A stretch of DNA of 64,000 nucleotides from positions 2,246,954-2,310,953 of the forward strand of contig NZ_CP059900.1 of assembly GCF_014126825.1 (NCBI RefSeq), given 5' to 3'. The stretch comes from Tomitella gaofuii (GTDB lineage Bacteria > Actinomycetota > Actinomycetes > Mycobacteriales > Mycobacteriaceae). Below, in pieces: positions 63,222 to 64,000 of the stretch. The notes under the pieces were generated by a model. It saw only the letters and a list, made by a program, of their open reading frames with translations, searched no databases and was not told where the DNA came from. Numbering within the stretch: position 1 is the first letter of the stretch; each line of letters begins with the position of its first letter. The position numbers and the translations under genes were made by a program.

Positions 63222-64000
63222 CTATCCCGCCGCCCGGGCCAGGTGCTCCGCCAGGCGCCGGCACTCGCCGACCAGCTCCGGTGGCGACACCACCCGGAAC
63301 TCGATGCCGTGCAGCGCGAGCCGCATCAGCAGCGCGTGCCGGTGCGTGCCGCGGATGCGGACCGTGAAGTCGCCGGTGCCCAGCACGTCCACCTCGGCTT
63401 CCTGATGGCGGATCGCCTCTTCCACTTCCCGCAGCGGCGCGCGGATCCGCAACTCGGCATCGTGCCACTCGTGGTACACGTGCGGAAACAGGTCGTCCCG
63501 CCGCCCCGGCGGCAGCGGACGGGGGTCGAAGCGACGGCGGGAGGGGCCCACAGCGTGCACCTCGTCGAGCCGTTGCAGCGTCCAGGCATGGTGGCGACGG
63601 TCGAATCCCACCACGTACCAGTGCGGGTGCCGGAACAGCAGCCGGTGCGGCTCGAAGAATGCGGCGCGAACCAGCCCCTCGCGGGTCTTCGTCGTCCATC
63701 GCAGCAGGAAGCGGGCGGCGATGGCCTGCGTGACGGTGAACAGCATGGCCGCGTCGACGGGCGGGGCCAGGCTGAGCAGGGGTTGGATCCGTCCGCATTC
63801 GACCGCGGTGCGCCGGTGCAGCCGTTCCGGCAGGAAGCTCTCCAGCTTGGCCAGGGCTCTCGCGGCGGCCGCGTCGAATGCGCCGCCGGCGATCGGTGAG
63901 GCCGGGTCCGCGGTGCCCGCGACCACCGCCAGCCCGACGGCGGCCGCCACCGCCTCGTCGTCGTCGAGCGACAGCGGCGGCATGTTCCGACCGCGGGTCA
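63222..64000 (-). CDS. WYL-domain transcriptional regulator, partial (N-terminus outside window)
   Basis: At least 259 residues; the frame stays open to the right edge, so the N-terminal helix-turn-helix of this YafY-type family is cut off. Visible: the linker MPPLSLDDDEAVAAAVGL, a central helical part, then the WYL domain (RAAFFEPHRLLFRHPHWYVVGFDRR, TLQRLDEVH) and the WCX-like C-terminal domain. WYL domains sense nucleic-acid or small ligands. Likely controls itself and lplA, nine bp downstream (inference). Confidence 0.88.
   Translation of the reverse strand, partial: TRGRNMPPLSLDDDEAVAAAVGLAVVAGTADPASPIAGGAFDAAAARALAKLESFLPERLHRRTAVECGRIQPLLSLAPPVDAAMLFTVTQAIAARFLLRWTTKTREGLVRAAFFEPHRLLFRHPHWYVVGFDRRHHAWTLQRLDEVHAVGPSRRRFDPRPLPPGRRDDLFPHVYHEWHDAELRIRAPLREVEEAIRHQEAEVDVLGTGDFTVRIRGTHRHALLMRLALHGIEFRVVSPPELVGECRRLAEHLARAAG

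Overview
The window is about 70% GC, almost gap-free, and gene-dense, with many GTG starts and many ATGA/GTGA four-base start-stop overlaps. Gene content and order match the core chromosome of Mycobacteriales (Mycobacterium, Tsukamurella, Gordonia, Dietzia and relatives): secG-tpiA-pgk-gap-whiA-yvcK-rapZ-uvrC, the rib cluster, fmt-priA-metK-coaBC-rpoZ-gmk-mihF, the pyr operon, nusB-efp-pepQ-aroQBKC-aroE-mltG-ruvX-alaS and aspS. The actinobacterial QcrB, mihF, EF-P and degenerate PriA agree. I cannot name the genus. I see no tRNA, rRNA, CRISPR array, insertion sequence or prophage.

Layout: 1-1411 is a partial qcrB that sits alone after secG instead of in a ctaE-qcrCAB cluster. 1700-10559 (all minus) holds secG, the lower-glycolysis operon gap-pgk-tpiA, and uvrC-rapZ-yvcK-whiA. 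10594-18038 (minus) is one tightly packed run: fmt-rsmB-rpe-ribD-ribE-ribBA-ribH plus a PH-domain membrane protein. 18190-18549 is a plus-strand EthD-like gene. 18689-24954 (minus) holds mihF, gmk, rpoZ, coaBC, metK and priA. 25411-35686 (minus) is the de novo pyrimidine operon pyrR-pyrB-pyrC-(PH-like)-carA-carB-pyrF, with a GT87-type mannosyltransferase as its last gene. Its leader carries an exact CNGNGA PyrR-binding hairpin next to the Shine-Dalgarno. 35891-51287 (mostly minus) is nusB, efp, pepQ, the shikimate genes aroQ/B/K/C/E with an orphan prepilin peptidase, then mltG, ruvX, alaS, rarA and a phosphotransferase-like gene; aspS follows at 51463-53304. From 53.5 kb the window becomes accessory: a MOSC protein, a 14-TM MFS exporter, pyruvate:quinone oxidoreductase, a fused dihydroxyacetone kinase, a VOC protein, a Na/Pi symporter with a possible Pho box, a 48-codon ORF, a domain-permuted lipoate ligase, and a WYL regulator cut by the window edge.

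Most notable: three conserved genes (uvrC, ribD, pyrF) are broken by seven single-base indels, nearly all in short G or C runs, while their neighbours are intact. This looks more like sequence error than gene decay. Other points are the orphan qcrB, the PyrR hairpin, a 65-bp-period tandem copy of the priA 3' end, and several long GC-rich stem-loops acting as U-tract-poor terminators. I found no clearly new multigene system; this is mainly a conserved chromosomal backbone.
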